Shown here piece after piece: positions 1 to 11,204 of a DNA stretch of 64,000 nt. Below the pieces are notes generated by a model. That model saw nothing but the letters and a program-made list of their open reading frames with translations, did not search any database and was not told where the DNA came from. The translations under genes and the position numbers were made by a program. Position 1 is the stretch's first letter. Each line of letters begins with the position of its first letter. The DNA lies in NCBI RefSeq assembly GCF_000350225.1, contig NW_005178504.1, forward strand, positions 44,842-108,841, written 5' to 3'. The DNA is from Chondrus crispus (lineage: Eukaryota > Rhodophyta > Florideophyceae > Gigartinales > Gigartinaceae).

Positions 1-1
1 C

Positions 2-1642
2 GTCGACCCCTTCTGCAACCGCATCAAGGAAGAAATGGACGCCGGAAAGGTGAGAACGTTCAGCATGGAGACCGAGGAATTCGAAGGAACTCTATGCCGT
101 ACCGCGGCGGAGTTTTTACAAGTGGTGATACCACAATCGTTAAGGGACCGCGTCCTAGGGTTGAGCCACTACGCAAAATTGGCAGGCCACCCGGGAAGCA
201 GGAATCTTTACAAGACATTGAGAAGATATTTTTATTGGCCTACGATGGCCGTAGACTGCTACGCAGTCGCGAAGAATTGCGCTGCATGTGCGCGGGAAAG
301 GGTGAAGTTAAGAAGAAACACGAAGGAAATGAAGCTGTTCACGCCCAAAGCTCCGCTGGAGTTTGTCGCAATCGACATCCTCGGCGAGCTAATTACAACT
401 AAACGAGGGAATCGGTATATTCTCGTGATCAGCGATCGATACTCGAAACTGGTACGAACCGTACCGTTGAAGAAGATATCAGCTGCGCACATCGCACAAG
501 CCTTCGTTCACCATTGGGTATTCGTGTACGGACCGCCGGTCAAGCTGCTGTCCGACAATGGAACACAGTTCACGGCCCGGTTCTTTCAGAATGTCTGCCT
601 AATTCTCGGCATACGCAATGTGTTCATAACTACGTACCACCCGCAAACCAACGGCCAAGTTGAGAGGTTTAACCGCACGCTGACTTCCGCGTTGCGAAAA
701 TATGTTGGAGAGCATCCCAGGGAATGGGACTTATTTAGCGACGCTGTGACGTTCGCATACAACACGCAAGTTCATCGAACTACGAACATCGCGCGCTTCG
801 AGCTGGTGTTAGCTCGAGCGCCGAGAAGCATTGCGTTACAAGCCCAGCCAAGTTTAGAAGGATTTAGCTCGAATCGAGCGTACTACCTGAAATAGCAGTC
901 GTGGTTGGAAAGCCTGATGAAAGGCGCTGATAAGAGCTTGTGAAAAGAACAAGCGCGCTACAAGCGAAAATTTGACGCACGGCTCCGCAAACCGAGGTAT
1001 GACGTCCCTTCAGGATCACACGTATTCCTTCGGAAAGAGCAAGGCACGGCCACCGAGCCGAAACATAAGTTGGCACAAGTGGCTACGGGTCCGTATCAAG
1101 TGAAGGACTCAACTGAGAATACGGGCGTCATTGCCATCGGCGACCAAGAAGAGCGCGTGTCGCGAGATAGATTCGAATTAGCCCCTAGTCCCATGGACCA
1201 CACGCCGATAATCGGGCTACGACAAGCGCTACAGTTCCTCAATCGAGAAGGGAAACGAGAAGAACCCGCCGCGCAAGCGAAGAATAGGACGGATGAAGGA
1301 CCGTTGGTAAATCAGGAAGCTGCCGGCATCCCGCCCGATCTACAAGAGATGGGAGGTTCGGAAGAGCAGGATGAGGATGAGTCGCTGGCTCTTCGGAAGG
1401 GGGAAGGACAGTTAGACACGCAGGAAGAAGGAGCTGAGAGTCAGGAGTATGTGATCGACAAGATCGTGGACCACGCCTACGACGGGGAGAAATTAATTCT
1501 CAAAGTGAGATGGTATGGGTATACCCTCAAGGACGCAACGTGGGAACCCATTGAGCAATTGCCCCGCAGCGCGGCCGTCACGTATTTCCGAAGTAAAAGA
1601 TTATCCTTGCCCGCGCAGGTCGCGCAAGCGCAATCAGGATAG
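2..1642 (+). pseudogene. Integrase with C-terminal chromodomain (pol 3' end), copy 1
   Basis: Retroviral-type integrase that would insert the element cDNA. The frame is open from position 2. It shows the HHCC zinc finger (His-x6-His, then the Cys-x2-Cys of KNCAAC), then the catalytic core with Asp in AIDILG, Asp in SDNGTQ and Glu in GQVERF. The Glu codon is GAG at 662-664, with 35 residues between the last two, so the D,D-35-E triad is complete here. The frame is closed by TAG at 893-895 and TGA at 941-943, then continues in the same frame to 1642. The tail holds a chromodomain at about 1443-1605 (YVIDKIVDH, VRWYGY, TWEP), the mark of chromoviruses, which reads histone marks to steer insertion. 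Two in-frame stops mean the full protein is not made. Confidence 0.92.
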
Positions 1643-4600
1643 TGGTAATCAAGAAGTTCACATGTCAGTGTCAGTGCGGTAATCCGCACTGGGCAGAGCA
1701 AGCCGACCTGAGGGTCAAGAAAAGGGGAACGATGAGATGGCACGAACCAGGTGAGGGGCCTTCAGACAGCCACCCGCAAGTAGAGCAGCGCGCGCACGAG
1801 TAGGATGAGCGTCGTGATGAGATACTCAGGTCGGGAGTCGCGTAACGATGTGCCAAGCCAAGAAAGAACGTTGGAAGAACGGGGACATGGACTGGATAAT
1901 CCCCATTTTTCACTCTTACCTTCATAACTGTTCGGTCTCGTTTTTCTTTTATTTGTGATTGCTTTTGTGTTATTCTATTTTATTTTGTTTTTGAGACCTT
2001 AGGGACACGACCCCGCACCGCGGAGTTCGGTCAGCAAGTTTATGAGAAGTCCAAGGAGGACATTGAAGAGGCGATGATCTTCGAGATCAATTCCGCCTTT
2101 GACAAGGTTACGGCCGACGCCCGCGTCGCGGGATTCCCACCATTCAGGGCAAGGCCCAGGAGGAGCTAAGAGACGTAGGAGAACATGACTCTACGACGGG
2201 TGTTCCTACGTCATAGATAGAGCCAGAAGGAGATGAGGCACTACCCACATTTGGAACACACACGCACAATCACCGGATGCCCGTGAAATTAGGAATGGGA
2301 TCAGTGGTCCACACGCGCGTGAAGCGTAATTTATTTGAGAATTTAATGGGTGTCGAAAGCGAACTATTGAGCGAGCGGTATCAGAGCGAACGCCAGCCTT
2401 GTCAACTCGCCTCGAATGTGTTGAGCAGGCTCGACAAGCCGTGAGACGGACGTTTAACAAACGAGAGGATCCCCGAGCAAGGACAATGTGCATGCCTACA
2501 GGAGATTGAGAAATCGCCAGAGGGGATGTCGTCCCAATGGGTCGTTGCTGTTGATCCGCCGATTGCGAAAAACACCACCGCAACCGCAATTTTTACCACG
2601 AGCAGCGTACTCACCGGGTCATAACGATGACCTCTCTTTTCTTTTCTTTTCCTTTCCTTTTCTTCGTTTCGGTTTTGTTTATTTTTTTGATGTCGAAGAC
2701 ACAGCCCCGGGCAACGTCCGGTGGACCTAAGAGAATGAGGGAGGTGAACCAAGTCGCCCACTTACAAGAAGAGAAAAGAAAATGGATGCACGACGTTGAT
2801 GGCAAAACAGGTGACATTAGATAGATTAGAAAAATATATATATATACGTAGCGAACGCCGTCAGACAGGACGGAGTCCGGAAGACGCGTGCTCTACGAGT
2901 GACCGTGCACGACGATAAGATTAAGGCAGAGCTTCCCGGAGGGGCGTACTTCATGTCGTTGGGGAAAGGCTGAAATGGCCGACGGCTGGTTGAAGGACTG
3001 TGTGTAATTGAGGAAGTGTTTGGGGGCAACCAGGCGGCGGCATAATGGGAGAGCGGAACGCATTTGAAAGGGGGTAAGTGAAGTAGCAAGCGTGGTTCTG
3101 TAGTCGTGTGTATGTGTAGGCCTACCGATTAGGTTGTGTCGGTCGCGAATGCTATACACCCGAATATCCCGTGCAAGTTGGCTATTCTCGCTGATACTGT
3201 GGGGGCAACAGGGAAAGGAGGAGCAGACTACTCTCCTCCACAGTGGACACGGGGGTGCGTCAGACGTACGAGTGGGTTACCTTGGAGCCGAGGGAGAGGG
3301 TGTTCAAAGGATGTAGCTGATGTGCATGTGTACGCGGGCAAGGCGAAGCAGGAGGAAGTGGATGATGAGATGTGCAACGAGGCTGTGGTATTGGCAGGAA
3401 CGAGTGTGGGAGGCGTGGGAGGCGTACCTCTTGAGGATGAAGAGATGCACCACGATGCGAGGGGAGAGTCCGAAGGGCAGGCAGTTGTCGTTGGATGGCC
3501 CATCGCGTAAGCCGCGGGACATCCCGGAGTGTAATTCGAGGGGGTGTTACTTCCGGACACCCCCGAGTACACCGCAACAACACCCCGTGAAGAACGACAA
3601 GTGTGGCGATGCCCAAGTGGAACACAGGACACCGCTCGGAAGTTTTAACTAATTTTAAGAAAAGAGAGACGAGGTCGGTCGCATGGGACGCTGAGCCTTC
3701 TTGGGATAAGTGTACTGCACACGAATCGCGTCCACGACGAACGTTGCCTCTGTCGAGACAACGTCATCCGCTCGCGCTTATATCTTTTCTTTTGTCAATG
3801 TTTTTGTTTTGTTTTGTATCGATCAACAGGACCTCGTTACAGAGGAGAAGTAGAAGGAAACGGATCGTCAGGTAGACTATTGACGATCGTCGCAAAAAGA
3901 CTTCAGACAAGCCCACGGGGATACACCAAGCGACGCCCCCCGTCGCGGTCTACTCGCGATTGAGGGGGAGCCGAAGAGGCAACGCTGTACTTAGGATATC
4001 GAGAGACGTGGTGAGATACGTCCCTCTGCGGACGAACCCGCATCTCGTAGCGTTGAGCACTTTTTATTGGAACCTGGAAGCAGCTCACCGGACGTTCTAT
4101 CACAACCGACCACGTCGTGGTCACCAGAAGAGAGAAATTGACAAGCTAATCTGTAGCCCTGTGAGGGTCAGCTTGTGATCGTATTATTTATAACGGAGCC
4201 AAGAGCGTCGCACCACCCCTCTTTTTCTTCCCACAATGGGACCAACTACCACGACGAGGGAGAGTTCCTGTCTCTCTTCCTTTCAAACACGCCCGCTTCG
4301 TCTTTCTTTTTTTTTGGGGACCTCTCCTTTACCTGTTCAATGTACATTTCTTTTAGTGAGGAGTGACCCTGCCCCGACGAGCCAAAAGGGTTCATAGAAG
4401 CCCCACGAAAGGCTCACTTAGGACCCTGTCCAAGAGCCCAAGCAGGGAAACAAAAACTGCCAGACAGCTCGCTGCCAGCGACAGAGCTTCGGACGAGTCA
4501 CCACTGGTCGTAAGAATTATTTATGACCCCGAACGAGGCCGGGGTCCCTTCAATAATGTCTATCGCTACTGTTGAACTGGTCGCCAGGACGTTGGTCACG

Positions 4601-5546
4601 GACGAGAAACATCATCAACGATCCTCGAGGATCAAGGAGATGAAACGGGATAAATGGAGGAGCACAAATCGTATCGTATGAGACGCGCAAGCACGGACGT
4701 GCGCTCGATTTCTGGGCGGTCGGTCGTTCATGCCCTTGACTATAACGGATGTGTCGGAACTCGTATTCATTTTAGTTTCTCTTTGACGAGGGGAATCCCT
4801 CCTACTTAGAGAAAAGCTGCGAATTCGCCAAGGGCAAGCTACCTGACAACCCGACGGGTATTGTTGACGAAGAAATTATCCGATCGTACCTCGTTCGCTC
4901 GAGCGTATATGTGTAACCTCTGTTGATATTGCTCGGGAAGTGGGAGACACTGTTCCTCCACACACAGCGGGGATCGTTGGAGAAACGGTAACGACGTACA
5001 TATACATGTACACACTGCCAGTCGACTGATTTGACGTGTACGACGCTTTCGTAGGAGATGACTGCTTGCGCCGCTCAAAAAGGGTACACAAAAACGATGC
5101 GAAAGTTTGTGTAAGGAAGCGTTTTGCTCAGGGTGAACACAGAGGACCCAGAAGAATGCCCTGGCAAGGAGGAACGGCATCCGTTTTCGTACGGTAACTT
5201 GACTAAGGCTCCCGCATCAATCAATGAACGCCAATCCTTACCCTCCGGACCTCAACGAGGGAATTGATTGATACTACCCGCGCACAGAAAAAAAAGGGGG
5301 GCGTGTGGGCCCCGTCAAAGCGTTGGATAAAGAGGAGGAAAAGGAAAATGAGGAGAAGGATGACGTACGTGTTGGATAAAGAGAAGAAAAATGCAACAAG
5401 AGGAGGAAGTTGATAGGAGAAGGAAATGCAATTTATTTTCGGTGGAACGAAGGGAAGTGTCGACGATGAGAGGACACTCTCAGAGAACAATGACCCGAAC
5501 ATGGATCGGCAGGACGCTACCATCGGCAATGGGTCAATGGGACAAT
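1643..5546. other. Non-coding interval between pol and antisense ORFx, copy 1
   Basis: About 3.9 kb with no ORF that I recognise. The plus strand is purine-rich, with runs such as the GA-rich stretch at 5280-5400, so the antisense strand is pyrimidine-rich. Chromovirus copy 2 has an equivalent interval (17861-21242) with the same strand bias, though I could not align the two by eye. Short open frames at about 2400-2820 and 3130-3650 look like chance. Confidence 0.5.
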
Positions 5547-7498
5547 TCACCCAAGGATTTTTTCCTTCGGAAGTGAGGCAACAAGCTGCGCCAGTAAGCG
5601 CAGGTCAACGAGGGACGCTCCTCGAAGAGCCCTCTCGTTTATTCCGTGAGCACGGAGCGATGTGCGATAGACGCTGGCGGCGCCGTCGTTCTTTTTGATA
5701 ACATCTGGAGAGGACCGGGGGTCGAACCTCCCCTGGTCGATTGGACTGCGTCGACGATTGGTGACAGGGGGGCGGCAACCGGAACAGCCGCAGGAGAAGG
5801 GGGACGAGCTGGGACGTGCACAGGGGAAGACGATGCAGGAGGAGCCGAGGGGGTAAGGGACAAAGAATTTCCCTTCCTTTCTTGGGCTGCGCGCACGGAC
5901 AGACTTTAAGTCCGGCTAGCTGAAGAGGGGATCTCTCTCGTCTCTGATAGAGGTTGACACCTGGCCACTGGAGGTGAATGGGACCGCAAAGGGGATTTGA
6001 GCTCCTCAAACCGAGGGGCTTTCGTCGCCCTTATCGAAGCATTCACGGGAAGAGTGGGGTCGGCCGGATCGACAGGGAGTGAAGTCGGTGAGACCGGTAA
6101 CACAGGGCGAGAACGCAAAGGCTCTCTGGGACAGAGGTCGCGCTCGCGGGGATCCGCAAGGAAGATGGGCATTTCAACCGGAACGGGCGTCTGACTCCCA
6201 TACTGTCGACTCAGACGCGCCTCGTCGCAAGAACATTGCGATCCCGTCCAGGGGTTAAACCTAGCGTAGTCCCCCGCACCACGATGAGCACGACCAGGAG
6301 AGAAGGAGGGGCCTTGCCGGACGAAGGAACGAGAGGAATTTTGACGCGGTATCAAGTCCCAATCGACATCCTCTATTTTATCGAGGAGAGAATGCAGTTC
6401 GGTGTCTGCATCAGCACCGCCCAGGGGAACCGAATAATCGAGGCGTCGCATGAGGCTGATGAGCTGGGGAGGCAAGTACCACAACCTCCAGCAGTCGTAG
6501 GTCTCCCACAGGAGGGTCACTGCCACTTTGGTACACCACTCTGTGAGAAAGACTACCCAAAGGCCATGTCGAGGATCACGTAAATACCTTCCGTAATACG
6601 TGTACACCGGGCCGAGCTCAGCCCAGAAGCCTTGGCAGATCTCAAATTGGCTCCACCACGACGGAATACGTTGATAACGATTCGCGTAATGGCACCTCGC
6701 GATATCGCGCACCTCCACCTTCTGGTAGGCCACAAAATAACCCGTGTCAGACCGAATACGGCGTTCGAAGCGCACTGTGTGCTGGAAGAAGGGGATGGTA
6801 CCCCGCTTGATAAGTCGGAAATTAGCCGGAATTATGGCGTTGGTCCACATCATAGCGTCGCCCGAGACGGTCCATTGGTTGAACCAAAGGCGGTTAGCTT
6901 CACGAGGAGGGTTATCGGAGGTCCAGGCCATCATGTTATCGAGGTAAGACCGCTCGCCCTCGGTGCGAAACTGCCACGTGTCACAACCGAATTCCTCAGG
7001 GATGAGATCCTGCGTCAATGGCAGCTCAAGCCTGTCGAACACAGCGGTCATGAAGCGGGTCGATAACACCGCACGACCATGAGGCGGAGTGTGACACAGG
7101 ATGGAGGGAGGAATGGCGATGCGAGCCAACCAATCGTAAGATCGAATAGCTTGAAGGGGGATTTGTCCTGGAAGCATACCGGCGCCGTCGGCGAACGAGT
7201 AAGCAATGTCATCGAAGGCGCATACACCGATCACAGAGAACCATTCAGCGGAAGCAAAAAGCTCAGGATTAAGGCGCATGGCCTTATCGTGGAGCTCCGA
7301 CGCAGCAGGGTATTGACGCGAGGACGGAGCGTTAGGATCGGAACCGATGTGGCCAACAGGGCCAGCATGTTAGGAATCAGGGGGTAATCGAGGGATGGAA
7401 GGAAGACTTAGAGGGTCGTAGGAAGTGGAAGAAAAGCCCACACCGTAGCGCTTGCGTTTGGTACCACCACTTGAGTGGCTCGGGGATGAAGGAAACAT
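5547..7498 (-). pseudogene. Antisense ORFx of chromovirus copy 1 (unknown protein, ~650 codons)
   Basis: Unknown protein encoded opposite to gag-pol, next to the 3' LTR. I chose the ATG at 7498 because the N-terminus from there (KRKRYGVGF then LPSIPRLPP) aligns with the homologous frame at 16012. One TAA stop lies at 7370-7372; after it the frame is open for 457 codons (7279 to 5906). Shared blocks with copy 2 include SFADGAGMLPGQ, FGCDTW, FRTEGER, LLWETYDCWRLWYLPP, VPLGGAD and FNPWT. A C-terminal block (RAHG through ASLPKE) continues in a -1 relative frame to the TGA at 5547-5549, as it also does in copy 2. It is rich in Trp, Arg and Pro, with no clear signal peptide or membrane span. I recognise no domain. 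It could be a captured host gene or an element-specific accessory factor. Confidence 0.7.
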
Positions 7499-7574
7499 GA
7501 GGCCCGTGTTGCTCTTGCACTTTCACCGATTACCGGATACGGCGGTGTAGGGTTATGAGAGAAACGGAGAGGAG

Positions 7575-7580
7575 ATTATA
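7575..7580 (-). promoter_or_regulatory. Putative TATA-like box for antisense ORFx, copy 1
   Basis: TATAAT within CGTATAATCTCC on the minus strand, about 80 bases before the ORFx ATG. The same 12 bases occur at the same distance before the ORFx start in copy 2 (15926-15937). Conservation between diverged copies supports a function; promoter activity is inferred. Confidence 0.4.
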
Positions 7581-7609
7581 CGATGGCGGAGAGGCGTACA
7601 AGAGCGCTC

Positions 7610-7621
7610 GGAAGGGGGATA
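7610..7621 (+). other. Polypurine tract of chromovirus copy 1
   Basis: GGAAGGGGGATA directly abuts the 3' LTR start (TGTAGTGC). Copy 2 has AGGAGGGGGATA at the same place on its sense strand. This is where plus-strand DNA synthesis would be primed. Confidence 0.75.
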
Positions 7622-8616
7622 TGTAGTGCAATACGCACCTGACGAGGGGGGTGAAAAGAAGTGAAAAAGGAAACAAATTGGATACTGTAGTCCGGGTTTG
7701 GGGGACACACGTGTGCGACGAAGCGCACGAATATTTTAATTATTTACTAATTAGATCTAGAATCTAGAGCCGGGAGCTACTGTACTCGCCCTGGCGGGGC
7801 TCTATATAACTTGGGCCTTTGACCGACGAAGTCAATAAACCAACCCGAGTTGCCAGAGTTTGATATCGCCTTGGTCGAAGTCCGTGTTTTACAAGACATT
7901 ACCTTTTACTACAGATTACTTTATCCTTTGCGCTCGGGGGTCCCTTTTCCTTATCCTTTTACCTTTTCTATCTCTACATCTATTTTTCCCTTAATTGTGT
8001 TGGTTCCATTGGAGTCGGTCGGGACCGATCCGGTGTTGGTGTGATTGCCATCGGGCTGCACGTAGGTCGTAGCGCTGCTACAGTGTCCTGTTCCGTCGGA
8101 AGGCTGTTGCAACGACGCCTCCTTCGAAGGTCTTATCATACAAGACAGTGTCGGTACCACCAACCGCGATTGCGATCGCATTGGTGTCGGTGTTTTGCCA
8201 TCGGGCAACACGTTGGTCGTAGCGTTGCTACATAGTTACGTTCCCGTCGGGTAGTGCTAATCGAGCCCCCGTCGAAGACCTTGAATTATATACAAGGTGC
8301 TGAAGACGCTCGTCGAGCATTGGCCTTACAACCAAGCGAATCGCGTTACATTCTCGTAGACAAGCCCAACCTGCACTCGTCGAGCACTCAAGTCTTCACA
8401 AGTCTCTACCACCATTATCCTCCCGGGCCGGGTATCTTTCCTTCACCCCCCCGTCGGAGTCGAGCTACCGTGGGCCGCAAGCCCACACAAGTGGAAAGGG
8501 AGTCTCGAACGCTCCGTAGCGCGTGCCATCGGCAGTGGTTGTTGCTGTTGCTGTTTTTCTTCTTTTTGTTTGACCGTCGGACTGTGTTCGCGGCCTGCCA
8601 GGCACATTGCACTACA
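7622..8616 (+). repeat. 3' LTR of chromovirus copy 1 (995 bp)
   Basis: Starts TGTAGTGCAAT and ends ATTGCACTACA, an 11-bp perfect terminal inverted repeat that is unusually long for an LTR. The sense strand is plus: a TATA box (CTCTATATAAC) lies near 7800, followed by sequence shared with the other copies. No primer-binding site follows it, and a polypurine tract precedes it, so it is the 3' LTR. The U5 part matches the LTR of copy 3 (36912-37962) more closely than that of copy 2. It contains G-box CACGTG near 7710 and imperfect internal repeats around GCCATCGGGC. Confidence 0.88.
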
Positions 8617-10645
8617 ACGCGTTCGTACGCGCGACCTCGTTCTTGATCCGGCTTGGTTCCGTGTCGTCACGAAGACATGGGCGGCCTGATGGTCACAGCT
8701 CGCTGTACAAACGTGGTCCGCGAGCTCGTTCGATACGTCTCGAACGGTCGTACCCCCGTCGAAGGTGGGAATGTCGTCATCCACCTCGACGGTGGGGCGA
8801 GGGTCATCGGCGACACGAGGCGACACGAGGCGTGACAGGGCATCGGGAACCTGATGCACGCGCCCGGGGCGGGACTGAATGGTGAAGTCGTATTCACCCA
8901 GACGTATCCGCCACCGGGTGACTCTTCCGGAACTCTCGGTGAGGGACATGAGCCACCTCAGGCCGTCGTGATCCGTTCGGACGGTGAACTTCGTTCCTTC
9001 TACGTACGGCCGTAGTGTGCGGACAGCCCACAATACGGCGAAACACTCGCGTTCCGTTGCGCTGTAGTTGCGCTCGCTGTCGCTCAGCGAGTAATACCAA
9101 TAGCCTACGGGGCGCCAATTGTTTGGCTGGTCGTGCTCCTGGAGCAGTGTGCAGCCGAGCTGGTAGGCACTCGCGTCCGTGTCGATCATGTACGGACGGC
9201 CGTACCGCGGTAGCGCGAGGATCGGCGGAGCGATCATAAACCTCTTGAGGTTCTCGAATGCGTTCAGTTGGGCCTCCGTGGGGTTGTAGAAGTCAGGATC
9301 CGCATCCTTGCGCGTCATGTCGGTCAGAGGACGCGCTATCTTCGCGAACCCCTTAACGAATCGGCGGTATACGTTGCACGCCACGAGGAACGAGCGCATT
9401 TGCGTAAGTGTCCTTGGGAACGTGAACATCTTGAAGGCATCGGCCGCCGTGTCCGCCACGCTTAACTTACCTGTGGAAATGACGTGCCCCAGGTAGTGTA
9501 CCTTCCGCTGAAAGAAACTACGCTCTTTAGCTTGAGGGAGATTCCGGCACTCCCAAGCAAGCTCAAGACAGCGTCGAGATGCTTCGCGTGTTCCGCGTGC
9601 GTACGCGAGAACACTATAACATCATCGAGATAGACGAGGCATATTTGCCAGCGAACGCGGGAGAGAATAATATCTAGTGCGCGTTGGAAGGTGGCCGATG
9701 CCCCTTTTAGTCCGAACGGCATTCACAGGTGGCGAAACGTGCCCATGTGCGTCGTAAAGGTTGTCTTATCACGGTCCTCCGGAGCGACCGGGATCTGTCA
9801 ATAACCGGAATTGCAGTCCAACGTCGTAAAGACGGCTGCATCTCCTAACGAGTCGATGCAGTCGTCCATACGCGGCAGCGGATACGAATCCGCTCAGTCT
9901 TCGCGTTGAGACGCCGATAGTCTACGCAGAACCGAAGAGAGCCGTCTTTCTTCGGTACGAGCACCACTGGGGACGCCCACTCGGTGCCCGCGGGTTCGAT
10001 AACCCCTGCGTTCAACATCTTAGTGACCTCCTTCGCGACCATTTCGCCCATCGCGGGCCCCTTACGGTAGGGCATCGAGCGTATCGGCTTCGTACCCGGT
10101 TCGAGGGTAATGCGGTGCTCCGTCGCTCGGATACTTCCGAGCGCACCGCTCCACAGACTCGAGTGCTTACGGAGCATCTCGAGTACGTGGCCACGGAGCT
10201 TGTCATCCTCGATGTATGACAAGTCAACCTCTTTTTCCCAATCCATCGGTGGATTTTCGGGATTCTTATTCTGTGGGGGTACAGTACCCCCCGCCGTCGG
10301 GTGGTATAAAGGTGACCGTTCGTCCGTGTCAACCTCTACGTCACCCGCCGTGGTCTGGTCGTCGGAGTTGGATCGGCCAACTTCTACCTCTTCGACTTGA
10401 TCGGTCAAGTCGGTCAGGTGTAGCGCGTGCGCGATCCCCTCGGCGACCCTCCGTTCGGGCGTAAGGATCGCGAGGGGGCTGCGCTTCGCGTATCCCACGA
10501 CGGTGTGCTTCGGAAGCCACCTCTCCCGTCGCGAGAAGTTCGCGACGATGGCGTCGAAGGTCTGATTCGGCAGAACCTCCGCGACGCCATTCGTCAACCT
10601 CACTCCATGTCGGTGTTGGAGTGAGGGCTTTGGCTCCAGGAACAC
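8617..10645 (-). pseudogene. Reverse transcriptase and RNase H of Gypsy-B (broken)
   Basis: Pol polyprotein middle part. The linker after protease and the RT fingers run 10645 to about 9890 (FCVDYRRLNAK). The next part is in another frame with a TGA in place of Trp near 9797 and a TGA just before MPFGLKGA near 9722. The palm motif YLDD is intact in the 9722-9462 frame, followed by another frameshift near 9520. RNase H follows in the 9459 frame, with TDAS, the Glu region ERNYSATERECFA and TDHDGLRWL. The frame then runs straight into the inserted LTR of copy 1 at 8616, so the apparent C-terminal 58 residues of that ORF are LTR sequence and not protein. At least two stops and two frameshifts are visible. 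Confidence 0.9.
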
Positions 10646-11204
10646 GAGGCCCCACCCGCGCGGTTGTCACACGCACTCGGGCTTGTGACATCGCGGGGAT
10701 GGTAACCCAGCGGGCGATTGGGATCGCCTGTGGGGCCTCCTCGCGTACATCCGGCCGGCTCGTCTGGCGTCCACGTCGCCTGGTAGGGGGAGTCGGCTCC
10801 CCCTTCCCGTCGACGATGGCTACGGAGCCAACGTGGGGAAATTCGAGCTTCTGGCCATCGATGTCTATGCTGCGTACGTGGGCATTGATGAACGCGGTCC
10901 CAAGTAGGACGGGAACAGCGAGCTGTTCGGCCACTACGAAAGGTATGCGGAACGTCGTGTTCCGCAACCCGACCGCGAGATGGACGACGGCCGTAAGTCG
11001 GAGCGGGTTACTGTTCGCGCCAGCCAGTCGGAGTAATGGCGCGTCCCGTATCACGTAGCGGGTCCAGTCGGGAGGAAGGTCGGCCTTCCTCACCAAGTTG
11101 TACCCAGAACACGTATCGACGGCGATCGTGTGGGGCTTGAACGCGTTGCCTCCGGTGGCCACGGAGCCCAAGACGTTGTATATTTTTGACGGCATGAGGC
11201 ACAC
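10341..11204 (-). pseudogene. Aspartic protease (retropepsin) of Gypsy-B
   Basis: Retropepsin that would cut the Gag-Pol polyprotein. The active-site loop reads VDTCSGYNLV at roughly residues 29-38, with Cys where most have Gly (compare DTGAGPNLV in the chromoviruses here). The second conserved block LAVPVLLGTAFI matches the flap-to-core region of gypsy proteases. Near 10645 the frame slips: the protease frame continues as unrelated Arg-rich sequence to 10341, while the true linker to reverse transcriptase resumes in another frame. So protease and RT are separated by a frameshift mutation. Confidence 0.8.

Larger units (their letters stand above)
1..8616 (+). mobile_element. Ty3/gypsy chromovirus copy 1 (3' part, truncated by window edge)
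   Basis: The plus-strand element enters from the left edge inside pol. Its order is integrase and chromodomain (2-1642), a long non-coding stretch, an antisense ORF (7498 to 5547), a purine-rich tract (7610-7621) and a 3' LTR (7622-8616). The same order is seen in the complete copy 2 (14831-29163), which fixes the reading of this one. The LTR's right edge interrupts the pol of Gypsy-B, so copy 1 inserted into Gypsy-B; the five bases after it are ACGCG. The matching target duplication would lie outside the window. Pol carries stop codons, so this copy is not autonomous. Confidence 0.9.

Noticed and set aside
2400-2824. Coding region suggested by overlapping open frames
   Set aside because: Low-complexity Phe/Ser/Lys runs from a CTTTTC-rich tract, no conservation seen.
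5906-7279. Ordinary host gene
   Set aside because: A homologue occupies the same place and orientation in an independent copy of the same retrotransposon (16012-17860), so it belongs to the element.
7622-8616. 5' LTR of an element whose sense gene is the ORF at 7498-5547
   Set aside because: The TATA box and shared U3-R-U5 order show the LTR's sense strand is plus, no primer site lies on that side, and a polypurine tract abuts it. It is the 3' LTR of a plus-strand element.
8443-8616. C-terminal extension of Gypsy-B RNase H
   Set aside because: The open frame simply runs into the LTR of copy 1.
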